A stretch of 28,844 bases of DNA, from positions 1-28,844 of the forward strand of contig CANQMJ010000011.1 in assembly GCA_947624945.1 (NCBI GenBank), read 5' to 3'. Of the stretch, positions 21,299 to 28,844 are shown piece by piece. A program made the position numbers and the translations under genes. The stretch's first letter is position 1. Each line of letters starts with the position of its first letter. The notes under the pieces were generated by a model. It saw only the letters and a list, made by a program, of their open reading frames with translations, ran no database searches and was not told the origin of the DNA. The DNA is from an uncultured Clostridia bacterium (lineage in GTDB: Bacteria > Bacillota > Clostridia > Oscillospirales > CAG-272).

Positions 21299-21997
21299 AT
21301 GGCGCGTGCATCGAGAAAAATATCGCGCAAAAAGCGGACGGCGCAAAGACCGACGCTGCGAGCCCGCGTCCGTGAGCGCATAAGCACGGTTCTGCACGGG
21401 ATCGCGCTCGAGGTGCGCACAGCCGATGTTATCGCCGTATGCATATTCGGCGTCATAGAAGTCGCTGTCGCCGCGCTCGGGTATCTGCCGCTCATAATCG
21501 CCGCCGTCATGTGCGGAGCGTGCGTCGCGTACGTGTGCGGCAAAAACGTGCGCGGCGGCTCGCTCGACGCGATGCCGAAGCTTATATCGGCGCTCATATA
21601 TTCGATTCTCGCGGGCGTATTCGTATGCGTCGGCGCGCTCATACGCGGCGCGGGCGCCGCGTCGCTGTCAGCGGCTGCTTCCGCGTCGCTTGCTATCTTA
21701 TATGTGACGATGCTGCTCGAATGTGCGCTGTGCAAAAACGCGGACAGGAAGCGCATATCGGTCGTGATATCGTTTACGGGGCTTTACATGCTCGGCGTGC
21801 CGCTTCTTTTGGGATTCGCGTTCCTTGCGTCGCGCGTGCAGCTCGTCGACGACGGCGACGGCGGTTTCATCGTGACTCCGTCCGCGCTGGCGAAATTCAC
21901 GGCGCTGTATGCCATAGCTGTCGCGCTGCGGCTCATATACGTATATATCATTTTGCGGCGAAGGCTGCGTCAATATGCGAAAACAGACAAAACATAA
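21299..21997 (+). CDS. Polytopic membrane protein, unknown function
   Basis: A 232-residue membrane protein. The first about 35 residues are very basic (RKISRKKRTAQRP), then about six transmembrane helices follow (for example VIAVCIFGVIEVAVAALGYL and IYSILAGVFVCVGALI), and it ends in a basic tail (ILRRRLRQYAKTDKT). No known family is evident. The ATG at 21299 follows GGAGG by 5 bases; a TTG at 21287 overlaps that site. The GH27 gene begins 27 bases after its stop, so they probably share a transcript. It is too short and lacks motifs for a typical sugar permease. Confidence 0.75.
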   Translation: MARASRKISRKKRTAQRPTLRARVRERISTVLHGIALEVRTADVIAVCIFGVIEVAVAALGYLPLIIAAVMCGACVAYVCGKNVRGGSLDAMPKLISALIYSILAGVFVCVGALIRGAGAASLSAAASASLAILYVTMLLECALCKNADRKRISVVISFTGLYMLGVPLLLGFAFLASRVQLVDDGDGGFIVTPSALAKFTALYAIAVALRLIYVYIILRRRLRQYAKTDKT

Positions 21998-22024
21998 ATA
22001 AATCTGACAAAAGCGAGGACTGTC

Positions 22025-23341
22025 ATGAAACACACGGATTTTGCGCCCTATCCCCCGATGGGATGGAACAGCTGGGACTGCTACGGCGCGGCTGTCAACG
22101 AGGAGCAGCTTCTCGGCAACGCCGGGTACATGCGCGACCACTTAAAGGAGTACGGCTGGAACGTCGTCACATGCGACATTCAGTGGAGCGAGCCGTCCGC
22201 GTTCGACACGATGTACACGCCGAACGCTCCGCTCTGCATGGACGAGTATTCGCGGCTCATTCCCGCGCCGAACAGATTCCCGTCGGCGGCGGACGGACGC
22301 GGATTTCTGCCGATTTCGCGAAAAATACACGAGATGGGGCTCCTGTTCGGCATACACATCATGCGCGGCATACCGCGTCAGGCGATATACAGCCGCACAA
22401 AGATAAAGGGCACTGATTTGACGGCGGACAAGGTCGGCGACCCGTTCTCCGTCTGCGGCTGGAACAGCGACATGTACGGCGTCGACGTGCGCTCGCCGGG
22501 CGCGCAGGCGTACTACGACTCGCTGTTTGAGCTTTACGCCGAGTGGGAGATAGACTTCGTCAAGGTCGACGACATCGCGACGACGGGCGCGCACGCTAAC
22601 GACAGTCACTGTCACGGTCCGATGCCGGGCGTCGGCGAGATCGAGATGATACATAAGGCGATAATGAAGTGCGGACGTCCCATCGTGCTGTCGCTGTCGC
22701 CGGGACCGGCTCCCGTCGAGTACGCGTGGATGTTCAAGAAGAACGCCAACATGTGGCGTCTCACAAACGACGTGTGGGACAACTGGAGCGCTGTCGCCAA
22801 CATGTTCGAGCGGTGCGAGACGTGGCAGGGACACGGCGGCGACGGCGTGTGGCCCGACTGCGACATGCTGCCGTTCGGTCACATCAACTGCAACGCCCGC
22901 TACGGCGACAACTACTGCCGTATGACGCACGACGAGCAGATCTCGATGATGAATCTGTGGAGCATATTCCGCTCACCGCTCATCGTCGGCGCGGAGCTTC
23001 GCGACTGCGACGAGTTCACGCTGTCGCTTTTGACGAACGCGGAGATACTGCGCCTGAACAAGCATTCGTACAGCCCGAACCAGATATACCGCACGCGCCG
23101 CGCCGCCGCGTGGTATTCGCACGACGACAACGGCGACGGAGGCGGCGAATACTATATCGCGCTCTTCAATCTGCGCGACGAGGCGGCGACTGTGACGGTG
23201 TCCGCGTCCGACGTCGACGAATTCGACATACGCGGACGCCAAATTCGCGACCTTTGGGCACACAAGGACATCGGCGTCTCGGGCGACGTTATCGAGGCGG
23301 CGCTCCCGCCGCACGGCAGCGTCGTATACAGATTGAAATAA
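22025..23341 (+). CDS. GH27 family glycoside hydrolase (alpha-galactosidase-like)
   Basis: A 438-residue (beta/alpha)8-barrel glycosidase that probably cleaves terminal alpha-galactosyl (or related) residues with retention. The GH27 start PPMGWNSWDCYG is clear. The nucleophile is Asp182 in FVKVDD (family form KxDxC) and the acid/base is Asp249 in RLTNDVWDNW. The segments WSIFRSPLIVGAELRD and LLTNAEILRLNKH are typical of the end of the barrel. A C-terminal beta-sandwich follows (residues about 345-438). There is no signal peptide, so it acts in the cytoplasm on imported oligosaccharides. The cysteine after the nucleophile is replaced (VDDIA), seen in divergent members, so specificity may differ from classic alpha-galactosidase. 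GCGAGGA precedes the ATG. Confidence 0.92.
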   Translation: MKHTDFAPYPPMGWNSWDCYGAAVNEEQLLGNAGYMRDHLKEYGWNVVTCDIQWSEPSAFDTMYTPNAPLCMDEYSRLIPAPNRFPSAADGRGFLPISRKIHEMGLLFGIHIMRGIPRQAIYSRTKIKGTDLTADKVGDPFSVCGWNSDMYGVDVRSPGAQAYYDSLFELYAEWEIDFVKVDDIATTGAHANDSHCHGPMPGVGEIEMIHKAIMKCGRPIVLSLSPGPAPVEYAWMFKKNANMWRLTNDVWDNWSAVANMFERCETWQGHGGDGVWPDCDMLPFGHINCNARYGDNYCRMTHDEQISMMNLWSIFRSPLIVGAELRDCDEFTLSLLTNAEILRLNKHSYSPNQIYRTRRAAAWYSHDDNGDGGGEYYIALFNLRDEAATVTVSASDVDEFDIRGRQIRDLWAHKDIGVSGDVIEAALPPHGSVVYRLK

Positions 23342-23350
23342 ACGCGCATA

Positions 23351-23382
23351 CAAAAACACAGCCGATACGGCTGTGTTTTTTG
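23351..23382 (+). terminator. Intrinsic terminator after the GH27 gene
   Basis: CAAAAACACAGCC (23351-23363) pairs with GGCTGTGTTTTTTG (23369-23382, one bulged T) around GATAC. The T-rich right arm makes it a clear Rho-independent terminator, 10 bases after the stop codon. Confidence 0.9.
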
Positions 23383-23600
23383 TATGCGTTCATATGTTGC
23401 GGCGCATGATGTTACAGAAGGGAAGTTGTTATACATGCGTCGAAAAATGTTATGCGCGTGTAGAAAATCGTCTCTGCGGGCTCTTTTTTCAAATGCACGT
23501 TGACAAAAATGCAGCAATATCAAGTCGGGCGGGGGGGCGCGACGTGCGCGTTTCTCAATCTATGGTTGATTTTCCGCGCTTCAGCTCAACAAATTTACTA

Positions 23601-23629
23601 TTGATAGTTGATTTTTCTCATGGTATCAT
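23601..23629 (+). promoter_or_regulatory. Promoter of the first tandem XRE gene
   Basis: TTGATA (23601-23606), a 17-base spacer ending in TGG, then TATCAT (23624-23629). The transcription start would fall inside the palindrome that follows. Confidence 0.75.
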
Positions 23630-23631
23630 CA

Positions 23632-23657
23632 TATCGAAGCCGGCGCCGGCTTCGATA
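23632..23657. promoter_or_regulatory. 26-base perfect palindrome at the XRE promoter
   Basis: TATCGAAGCCGGC and its exact reverse complement meet without a spacer. The site covers the expected transcription start and ends 20 bases before the XRE start codon. It is a good candidate for an autoregulatory operator. As RNA it would also form a 5' hairpin just before the ribosome binding site. Confidence 0.7.
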
Positions 23658-23677
23658 ATATCACGGAGGAACTAAAA

Positions 23678-24511
23678 ATGTTTGACACGAAAAAATTCGG
23701 TGAAAAGCTGCGCATGCACAGAAAAAAGCTATCGCTGACGCAGGAGGACGTCGCCTTTCGCGTCGGTGTGTCGCCGCAGGCGGTTTCGAAATGGGAGAGC
23801 GGAGAATGTTTGCCCGACTGCTTCAATCTCAAATCCCTCTCCGACGCCTACGGCGTCTCGCTCGACATACTGCTCGACACAGAGTCGGACGGCGACATCG
23901 ACACGGTCGCGTCCAAGATAGAGCAGCTCGGCGACGAGTTCATATGGGCGCAGTCGGGGGAGGGCAGATATGAGTCGAATGCGCACCGCGACCTCGGAGA
24001 CGATCTTTGGAAGATGTGGCGCGGACTTTTCTTCATCGAGACAGGAAACAAAGAATTACAGGCGGAGGACAAGCGCCGCGGCAATCTGCGTATAGCGAGC
24101 GACTACGGCATGAAGATATGGGACGATGACGGCGTCGCGTGCATCGTGCAGTCCGCACTGCGCGAGCGGTTTATGATGCCGGATGAGCATGCATCGGCGC
24201 TGCTTTCGGCGATATCGTCGCCGGACGGGCTCTGCCTCATCGCCGCGCTCGACGCGTGTAATCCCATATCAAAAAGCGAGCTTTCGGAGCGGACCGGCAT
24301 CGGCATATCGCGTCTGAACGAGCTTTTGCTGCTCCTTCTCGAGGGGCGCGTCGTCGAGTTCTTCGAGTCACGTGACAGACGCGTCTGCGGATACAAGATG
24401 TGCGCCTATTACGGCGTTGCCGCGTACATGGTGCTCGCCGCCGCACATATTTTGGGAAAGCCGAACTGCACGGTATCGGAATATCTGCCGGAGGATCTTG
24501 TCAGAGCGTAG
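23678..24511 (+). CDS. XRE-family regulator with C-terminal winged-helix-like region
   Basis: A 277-residue regulator. The N-terminal Cro/C1 helix-turn-helix (about 8-62) has LSLTQEDVAFRVGVSPQAVS and KWESGECLPD. The C-terminal part has a second possible winged helix (about 195-240: NPISKSELSERTGIGISRLN), as in ArsR-like repressors, and a last helix-rich segment with several cysteines. This two-domain layout occurs in clostridial XRE proteins of unknown role. The ATG follows GGAGG by 9 bases. The promoter and a 26-base palindrome lie directly upstream, which suggests self-regulation. Another XRE gene follows 169 bases downstream with its own extended -10. Confidence 0.88.
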   Translation: MFDTKKFGEKLRMHRKKLSLTQEDVAFRVGVSPQAVSKWESGECLPDCFNLKSLSDAYGVSLDILLDTESDGDIDTVASKIEQLGDEFIWAQSGEGRYESNAHRDLGDDLWKMWRGLFFIETGNKELQAEDKRRGNLRIASDYGMKIWDDDGVACIVQSALRERFMMPDEHASALLSAISSPDGLCLIAALDACNPISKSELSERTGIGISRLNELLLLLLEGRVVEFFESRDRRVCGYKMCAYYGVAAYMVLAAAHILGKPNCTVSEYLPEDLVRA

Positions 24512-24635
24512 TCGGAGCGGACGCGCCGAACATCTCCTATCTCGATTTCTCGACGACGCCGATCCCACGCTTTCGTTCTAAACGCAGATTTTACCGTTTT
24601 GCAATCCGCGCGCGCTTCTAAAACGGCGCTATCGG

Positions 24636-24644
24636 TGGTATCAT
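24636..24644 (+). promoter_or_regulatory. Extended -10 promoter of the second XRE gene
   Basis: TGG-TATCAT, identical to the extended -10 of the first XRE gene, 36 bases before the start codon. The -35 region (TTCTAA) is weak. Confidence 0.55.
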
Positions 24645-24680
24645 AAAGTCACGACAGCGACAATATAAAAGAGGTGCAAA

Positions 24681-25739
24681 ATGTCATTTTCAAACATACT
24701 TAAAAATCTGCGCCGCAAGTGCGACATGACGCAGGAGGAGCTTGCGGAGATAATGGAGCTTACGCCGCAGGCCGTCAGCCGATGGGAGAACGGCGCCGCC
24801 GTTCCAGACACCGCGACCGTATGCCGCCTCGCGTATCTTTTCGGCGTTACTACCGACTATCTGCTCGAGGTCGACAGCGCGCGCATGGACGACAAGGTCA
24901 CGGAGGTGATCGCGTCCGCGGATGCAGCATCGCCCGAGGACGCTGCGCGACTGCTCCGCGACGCGCTCGTTGATTTTCCCTGCAATCCCGATCTGATGTC
25001 GGCGCTCGCGAGATGCCTCTACTATCGAATCGCGCGTGCCGACACGGGGGATGAAAGAAAATCGAAAAATGCAATGCGCGAAGCGATTCGAATCGCCGAA
25101 TTCTTGTACGGTCGAGGGCACGGAGACATCTACATGCTTCTTCACATGTACCGCGACTCGGGGCAGCTCGAAAAAGGGAGCGAGCTGCTCGACACGCTAT
25201 GCGATTACGGCTCGGTGCGTCAGGAAATGGCGATCGAGCTTGCGGAGGGCAGGGAAAAGCTGCGTCTGATGCAGGAGAACGCGCACATACTGCTCTCGAA
25301 GCTGAGCTGGCAGGTGTACATGCTCTCGCTCGAATCAGACTGTTTCACGTCGGAGCAGCAGATCACGATGCTCGAGGGAATGTTCGCGGCGAGCCGCGCG
25401 CTGATGCCGGACGATGCGCCATATCTCTATAGTTCGCAGCCGACGCACATTCCGTGGCAGCTCGCGCGACGTCACAGCATGGCGGGCAATACGGATGAAG
25501 CGATACACTGGTTGTATGTCATGCGCGATGCCGCCGTGACGGACGAATCGTTTGAGGGAGAACGCGATTTCAGGCTCGACTCTCCCGCGTTTTGCGGGCT
25601 GTCACAGAATCGGCGCGCACGCTCGTGGGGCGCCGCATGGATGCTCGACGTGATGGGCGACGATTATTTCGACAACATACGCGGCAACGCACGTTTCTGC
25701 GCTATACAAGAGGAACTGAAGCGGTATACGGGAGATTGA
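24681..25739 (+). CDS. XRE-family regulator with long helical C-terminal domain
   Basis: A 352-residue regulator. The N-terminal helix-turn-helix (about 5-60) has CDMTQEELAEIMELTPQAVS and RWENGAAVPD. From about residue 70 to the end it is helical with TPR-like spacing (AARLLRDALVDFPCNPDLM; ALARCLYYRIARA; QLEKGSELLDTLCDYG). This layout is common in clostridial XRE proteins whose TPR-like region may bind a peptide or protein partner. The ATG follows GAGGTG. No partner gene is next to it; the DNA downstream is degraded. Its target is unknown. Confidence 0.88.
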   Translation: MSFSNILKNLRRKCDMTQEELAEIMELTPQAVSRWENGAAVPDTATVCRLAYLFGVTTDYLLEVDSARMDDKVTEVIASADAASPEDAARLLRDALVDFPCNPDLMSALARCLYYRIARADTGDERKSKNAMREAIRIAEFLYGRGHGDIYMLLHMYRDSGQLEKGSELLDTLCDYGSVRQEMAIELAEGREKLRLMQENAHILLSKLSWQVYMLSLESDCFTSEQQITMLEGMFAASRALMPDDAPYLYSSQPTHIPWQLARRHSMAGNTDEAIHWLYVMRDAAVTDESFEGERDFRLDSPAFCGLSQNRRARSWGAAWMLDVMGDDYFDNIRGNARFCAIQEELKRYTGD

Positions 25740-25750
25740 TTCCCGACCCC

Positions 25751-26011
25751 TGTCAAATCAACAAATCCGCGCATCAGGCGTCGAGCGACGATCCCGGTGC
25801 GCGGATACCGAAAGAAGCCGTGTGCGAGTTCATTCTGGAGAGAGCGATGATCGGGAAGGCGACACATCCCGCAAAAAGAAAGGATTCGCGCAGCAAATAG
25901 GAAGGCATAATTTGTGCACATTTAGGTGGGAAACGGTTTGACGCCCCCGACGTTCTTGAATGGTACATTTTCCAAAATGCCCCGGAAGATTCAAAGAAAC
26001 TGCAATTCTGA
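25751..26011 (+). pseudogene. Unidentified degenerate coding remnant
   Basis: One frame reads coding-like through an internal TAG at 25898-25900. Before it is RIPKEAVCEFILERAMIGKA; after it is HLGGKRFDAPDVLEWYIFQN, then KKLQF and TGA at 26009-26011. There is no ribosome binding site or start codon. Both parts look like real protein in the same frame, and base composition is lower in GC than nearby genes, so a decayed gene is plausible. I could not name the family. The alternative is chance reading frames in non-coding DNA. Confidence 0.3.
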
Positions 26012-26032
26012 GACTGCACAACTGACAGATGC

Positions 26033-26069
26033 ACGCCTCATTTGCACTCTTACTGTACAAATGAGGCGT
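26033..26069. terminator. Hairpin after the degenerate remnant
   Basis: A perfect 12-base-pair stem ACGCCTCATTTG/CAAATGAGGCGT (26033-26044 with 26058-26069) has a 13-base loop. It starts 21 bases after the remnant's final stop codon, as a terminator of that lost gene would. Confidence 0.65.
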
Positions 26070-26121
26070 TTGCTGTAAAAGATCATTTTGATGTCAAAGA
26101 AATCTGTATCCCATTGTCGAA

Positions 26122-26331
26122 TCACAATTCAAGCGAATTTTCGTTTAAGAGAAACTCATAAAGCCCGAGATGGAGGATGCCTTCCTCATCGGTCCACGGC
26201 TTCATAGAGGTTTTGCTGATGATCATCTTTTTGAAAAAATCGTTTGTATTTTTCAGCGGACACAGTTCTGTCTCCAGCTTTGACGGCTCGCTTACGTTAA
26301 GCGCTGACCGGATATAGTATTTCTTTGCACT
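26122..26331 (-). pseudogene. C-terminal remnant of an AAA/DUF4143-like ATPase
   Basis: On the minus strand 69 codons and a TGA read as the C-terminal end of the large bacterial ATP-binding (AAA, DUF4143-type) protein family. The pieces are KKYYIRSALN, PLKNTNDFFKKMIISKTSMK, PWTDEEGILHLGLYEFL and LNENSLEL. The ATPase domain is missing, an in-frame TGA lies just before the first codon, and no start or ribosome binding site exists. The DNA is richer in AT than the neighbours, which suggests an acquired and then deleted gene. The family call rests on memory of this C-terminal pattern. Confidence 0.6.
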
Positions 26332-26344
26332 TCACGCACCTCAT

Positions 26345-27883
26345 TTACAGCGTGCCGAGCGTGTGGACGATGCGGAACTTTGTCACTTTGTCAATTCCCG
26401 GCGTGCGCTCGCCGATCTCGTTACCGATTTCGAGCATAAAGGTGTCGCTCTCGGTGAACGGACGCCACTCGGGCAGCGCGTCGCCGAAGTTGTCGGTGCC
26501 GTTCGGGTCGCCGGTCTTTACGAAATTCGCCCAGTACGAGGCGACCTTGCGCGCGAGGTCATAGTGCTGACCGCGGAACGGACGCCAGCTGCGCGCGAGC
26601 GAATCGTACGCGAACCACAGCTCCGCGCCGTGGAACGATCCCACGTTCGGCGACTTGTCGTCGGGTATGTCGGGGTCGAACTCGTATAGATACGTCGTGC
26701 GTCCCTCGCGTGCCTGCACGGTGCCGAACAGATACGCGCCCGCTATCATGCCCGTGAACGCGTCGGAGGCGAACAGTGCCTCGACGTCGCTGTCGCTCTT
26801 CACGCCGCACAGAGCGCGGAACTCGTCCGCGTGCTCGCCGTAGCGTGCGGCGAACTCGTCGAACTGCGTCAACGTGCGCGGCAGTCCGTCGCGGCGCATG
26901 AAGGCGCGAGTCTCGCCTCTGTTGTATCCGGTCAGAACGGGGACGCGGTGATGCTCGTCGTGGACGTAAGCGTCGAACGCGTCGCGCATAAGAAGTATTC
27001 CGTCGACAACGGGGGCGAAGAACGTGTGCGCCTCGCATGATTTGCGGAAAAGCTCATCGGCGGGGATCGCGCGCGCCTCGGACAGCGACTTTATGCCGGC
27101 TTTTTCAAAGAAGTCGACGCCGGCGCGTTCCGCACGCTCGAGCGACCCCGCGCGCAAAAACGACGGTCCCATGTCGGCAAAATCGGCGCTCACCGCGCTC
27201 TGTATTATCGCGCCCGCGACGAGTCCCTCCGACTTCGGCGACGTCAGTATGCACTGAACGCTGCCCGCGCCAGCCGACTGTCCCGCGATCGTTATCTTGT
27301 CGGGGTCGCCGCCGAACGCTTTGATGTTGCGCTTCGTCCATGAAAGCGCCGCTATCTGATCCTCGATGCCGTAGTTGCCTTTCGGTGCATCCGGGGACTC
27401 CGCCGACAGCTCGGGGTGCGCCATAAACCCGAACACGCCGAGGCGGTATGTGACTGCCACGACGACGATGCCGCGCCGCGCCACATGCTCCCAGTCGAAC
27501 TCGACCTCGTACGGGTAACCTCCCTGATACCCGCCGCCGTGGATGTAGAATAAAACGGGCAGGCGCTCGTCCTCGCTTTTCGCGGGGGTAAAGATGTTGA
27601 CGTAAAGGCAGTCCTCGCTCATGTCGTATTCGGGTCCCGACGGATGGAGCTCGCGCGACCAGAAATCGTTCGGGTCGGCGCCCGGCGTCCACTGCATCGA
27701 GATCGGACCGTATTTGAGCGCGGGGCGGACGCCGTCCCAGTGCTTCATCGGCTGCGGCGAGCGCCAGCGCAGTTCTCCCACAGGCGCTGCGGCGTACGGT
27801 ACGCCCTTAAACACCGTGATGCGCGGGTCGTAACCGAAATAGCCCTCGAGTATGCCTTCCTCGACCCTGACTTGCTTCTGCAT
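26345..27883 (-). CDS. Type-B carboxylesterase/lipase family protein
   Basis: A 512-residue alpha/beta-hydrolase of the type-B carboxylesterase (para-nitrobenzyl esterase) family, which hydrolyses small esters. It has the family motif SEDCLYVNIFTP, the oxyanion loop HGGGYQGG, the nucleophile Ser203 in GQSAGAG and the likely catalytic His418 in FHGAELWFAYD. A glutamate in GYNRGE or nearby would complete the triad. Cysteines are few and there is no signal peptide, so it acts in the cytoplasm. The length matches the family. The start has GGGAGG about 10 bases upstream. It is followed by degraded DNA and preceded by 225 bases before the next gene. The substrate is unknown. Confidence 0.95.
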   Translation of the reverse strand: MQKQVRVEEGILEGYFGYDPRITVFKGVPYAAAPVGELRWRSPQPMKHWDGVRPALKYGPISMQWTPGADPNDFWSRELHPSGPEYDMSEDCLYVNIFTPAKSEDERLPVLFYIHGGGYQGGYPYEVEFDWEHVARRGIVVVAVTYRLGVFGFMAHPELSAESPDAPKGNYGIEDQIAALSWTKRNIKAFGGDPDKITIAGQSAGAGSVQCILTSPKSEGLVAGAIIQSAVSADFADMGPSFLRAGSLERAERAGVDFFEKAGIKSLSEARAIPADELFRKSCEAHTFFAPVVDGILLMRDAFDAYVHDEHHRVPVLTGYNRGETRAFMRRDGLPRTLTQFDEFAARYGEHADEFRALCGVKSDSDVEALFASDAFTGMIAGAYLFGTVQAREGRTTYLYEFDPDIPDDKSPNVGSFHGAELWFAYDSLARSWRPFRGQHYDLARKVASYWANFVKTGDPNGTDNFGDALPEWRPFTESDTFMLEIGNEIGERTPGIDKVTKFRIVHTLGTL

Positions 27884-28108
27884 AATAGTTTACCTCCCGA
27901 TTTTGTCATAAAATCAATTTACGGATATAATCAATCTAAACTCATGATACACCGTGAGCGCCGCGGTGTCAATACTGCGAGGGAAAATTTATCTGCGCGG
28001 GACGAATATTTCGCCTATATTTGCGGGTGTGAAAAATAAACACGCCAAATTTCGACTTTAGTAAGATATTTAATTAAAAGTGATATTTCCGACGGCGGAC
28101 AGACAATA

Positions 28109-28844
28109 CTACTCAGCCGTCTTTCTTGCGCCGGGAACGACGCCCTCGGGCAGATAATTGATGCACGAGTCGCCGACGCGGACGCGGACGGCGAGGTCGC
28201 CGCGGAACGGACGGCGGTGTCCGCCCTCGAGCGGGACGAGATCGGGGCAGCCGTCGACGACGTGCTGCGCCGCCGTGATGAAGTCGTCGAGGTAAGACTT
28301 AGCGATAGGAGTGCCGTTGTGGTTAGGCATAATGAAGTCGAACTCGTCATCGCGCGCTTTTAAGCGCTTGCAGTTTTCGAGAAACGCGCCGACGGAGGCG
28401 AATACGTTCAGATTCGCCTGTCCCGCGTCAAATTCGTCGCCGGAGAACAAAAGCCGCCGACCGTGGTCGATGAACGAGAGCGAGCTGTCGCAATGCGCGG
28501 GAGTGTAGATGACGTCGACCCTGCGCCCGCCGAGGTCGAATACATCGCCGTCGCCGACGGCGATCTTTTCATAATCGGGATAAGGCATATTAGCGAGCCA
28601 CACGGGGTCGAGAGGACCGAATGAACGGTCGGCATACGCGAACGCGTTTTTGTGCATATGGACACGCGGGAACCAGCGGTTGCCGCCCGTGTGGTCGAAG
28701 TGACCGTGCGTGTTGACGACGAGCAGCTCGCGTCCGCCGCGGAGCTCGTCGACGATGTTGGGCAGGTCGCCGCGTCCGTATGCGGTGTCGATAAGGAGCG
28801 CCTTATCGCTGCCGAGAAGCAGGAATATGTCGAGCGCCTCGCCG
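28109..28844 (-). CDS. Metallo-beta-lactamase-fold hydrolase (5' end outside window)
   Basis: About 245 codons of a metallo-hydrolase running off the right edge, so the start is missing. The zinc motif THGHFDHTGG (HxHxDH) lies near 28700. Further ligands are His in TPAHCDSS, Asp in LFSGDEFD and His in PNHNG. This is the usual order for the glyoxalase II-like group of MBL-fold enzymes. The C-terminus (NYLPEGVVPGARKTAE) is hydrophilic. The reaction is unknown; lactonase, thioesterase and phosphodiesterase activities all occur in this fold. It points the same way as the esterase but is separated from it by 225 bases, so co-transcription is uncertain. Confidence 0.9.
   Translation of the reverse strand, partial: GEALDIFLLLGSDKALLIDTAYGRGDLPNIVDELRGGRELLVVNTHGHFDHTGGNRWFPRVHMHKNAFAYADRSFGPLDPVWLANMPYPDYEKIAVGDGDVFDLGGRRVDVIYTPAHCDSSLSFIDHGRRLLFSGDEFDAGQANLNVFASVGAFLENCKRLKARDDEFDFIMPNHNGTPIAKSYLDDFITAAQHVVDGCPDLVPLEGGHRRPFRGDLAVRVRVGDSCINYLPEGVVPGARKTAE

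Noticed and set aside
23555..23620. Direct repeat TATGGTTGATTTTCC / ATAGTTGATTTTTC upstream of the XRE gene
   Set aside because: The match is short, AT-rich and overlaps the promoter. The 26-base palindrome is a better operator candidate.
27884..28000. Promoter for the carboxylesterase
   Set aside because: Several AT-rich -10-like words exist, but none has a convincing -35 at proper spacing.

Overview
The window looks like a chromosomal segment of an anaerobic Bacillota, most likely a gut-associated member of the Clostridia with a GC-rich genome. The signs are strong AGGAGG-type ribosome binding sites, TTGACA/TATAAT promoters with 17-base spacers, a Bacillus/Clostridium-type SOS box (GAAC-N4-GTTC), a clostridial-style multi-S1 protein, FeoB, a thioredoxin reductase that seems to lack an NADPH site, and many perfect-stem intrinsic terminators. 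Isoleucine is mostly encoded by ATA in the part of feoB I read, which is odd for GC-rich DNA. No rRNA, tRNA, CRISPR array, prophage or complete insertion sequence was found. The genus cannot be named from this window.

Layout from left to right. Bases 1-298 hold a non-coding mosaic repeat. An S1-domain protein (-) and the ferrous iron transporter feoB (+) diverge from about 1.25-1.47 kb. An XRE regulator (-) diverges from a translationally coupled pair: a Gp37/Gp68-like (DUF5131) protein with a radical-SAM-like CxxxCxxC motif, and a MATE transporter. Next come a small unknown protein (-), the thioredoxin reductase-like flavoprotein (+), a haemolysin III family membrane protein (+) and malQ (-). 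malQ faces a two-gene operon of a Gfo/Idh/MocA oxidoreductase and a PIG-L deacetylase. Then follow a GNAT acetyltransferase, uvrA and uvrB, all on the minus strand. uvrB has a consensus promoter with an SOS box just downstream.

From 18.86 to 19.69 kb lies about 800 bases without a credible gene. It holds more mosaic repeat copies, a terminator, a perfect consensus promoter and a roughly 200-base, probably structured leader in front of a small membrane protein. Then come a sugar-1-phosphate nucleotidyltransferase, a membrane protein with a GH27 glycosidase, and two tandem XRE regulators. A degraded patch (25.75-26.33 kb) carries the C-terminal remnant of an AAA/DUF4143-like ATPase. The window ends with a type-B carboxylesterase (-) and a metallo-beta-lactamase-fold hydrolase (-) cut by the right edge.

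The shared theme is carbohydrate handling (malQ, the oxidoreductase/deacetylase pair, the nucleotidyltransferase, GH27) among housekeeping genes (uvrA, uvrB, feoB, S1) and single-gene regulators. I found no multi-gene defence or biosynthetic system. The most interesting signals are non-coding: the shuffled repeat modules, the leader RNA, and several clean operator-like palindromes upstream of malQ, the GNAT gene and one XRE gene.
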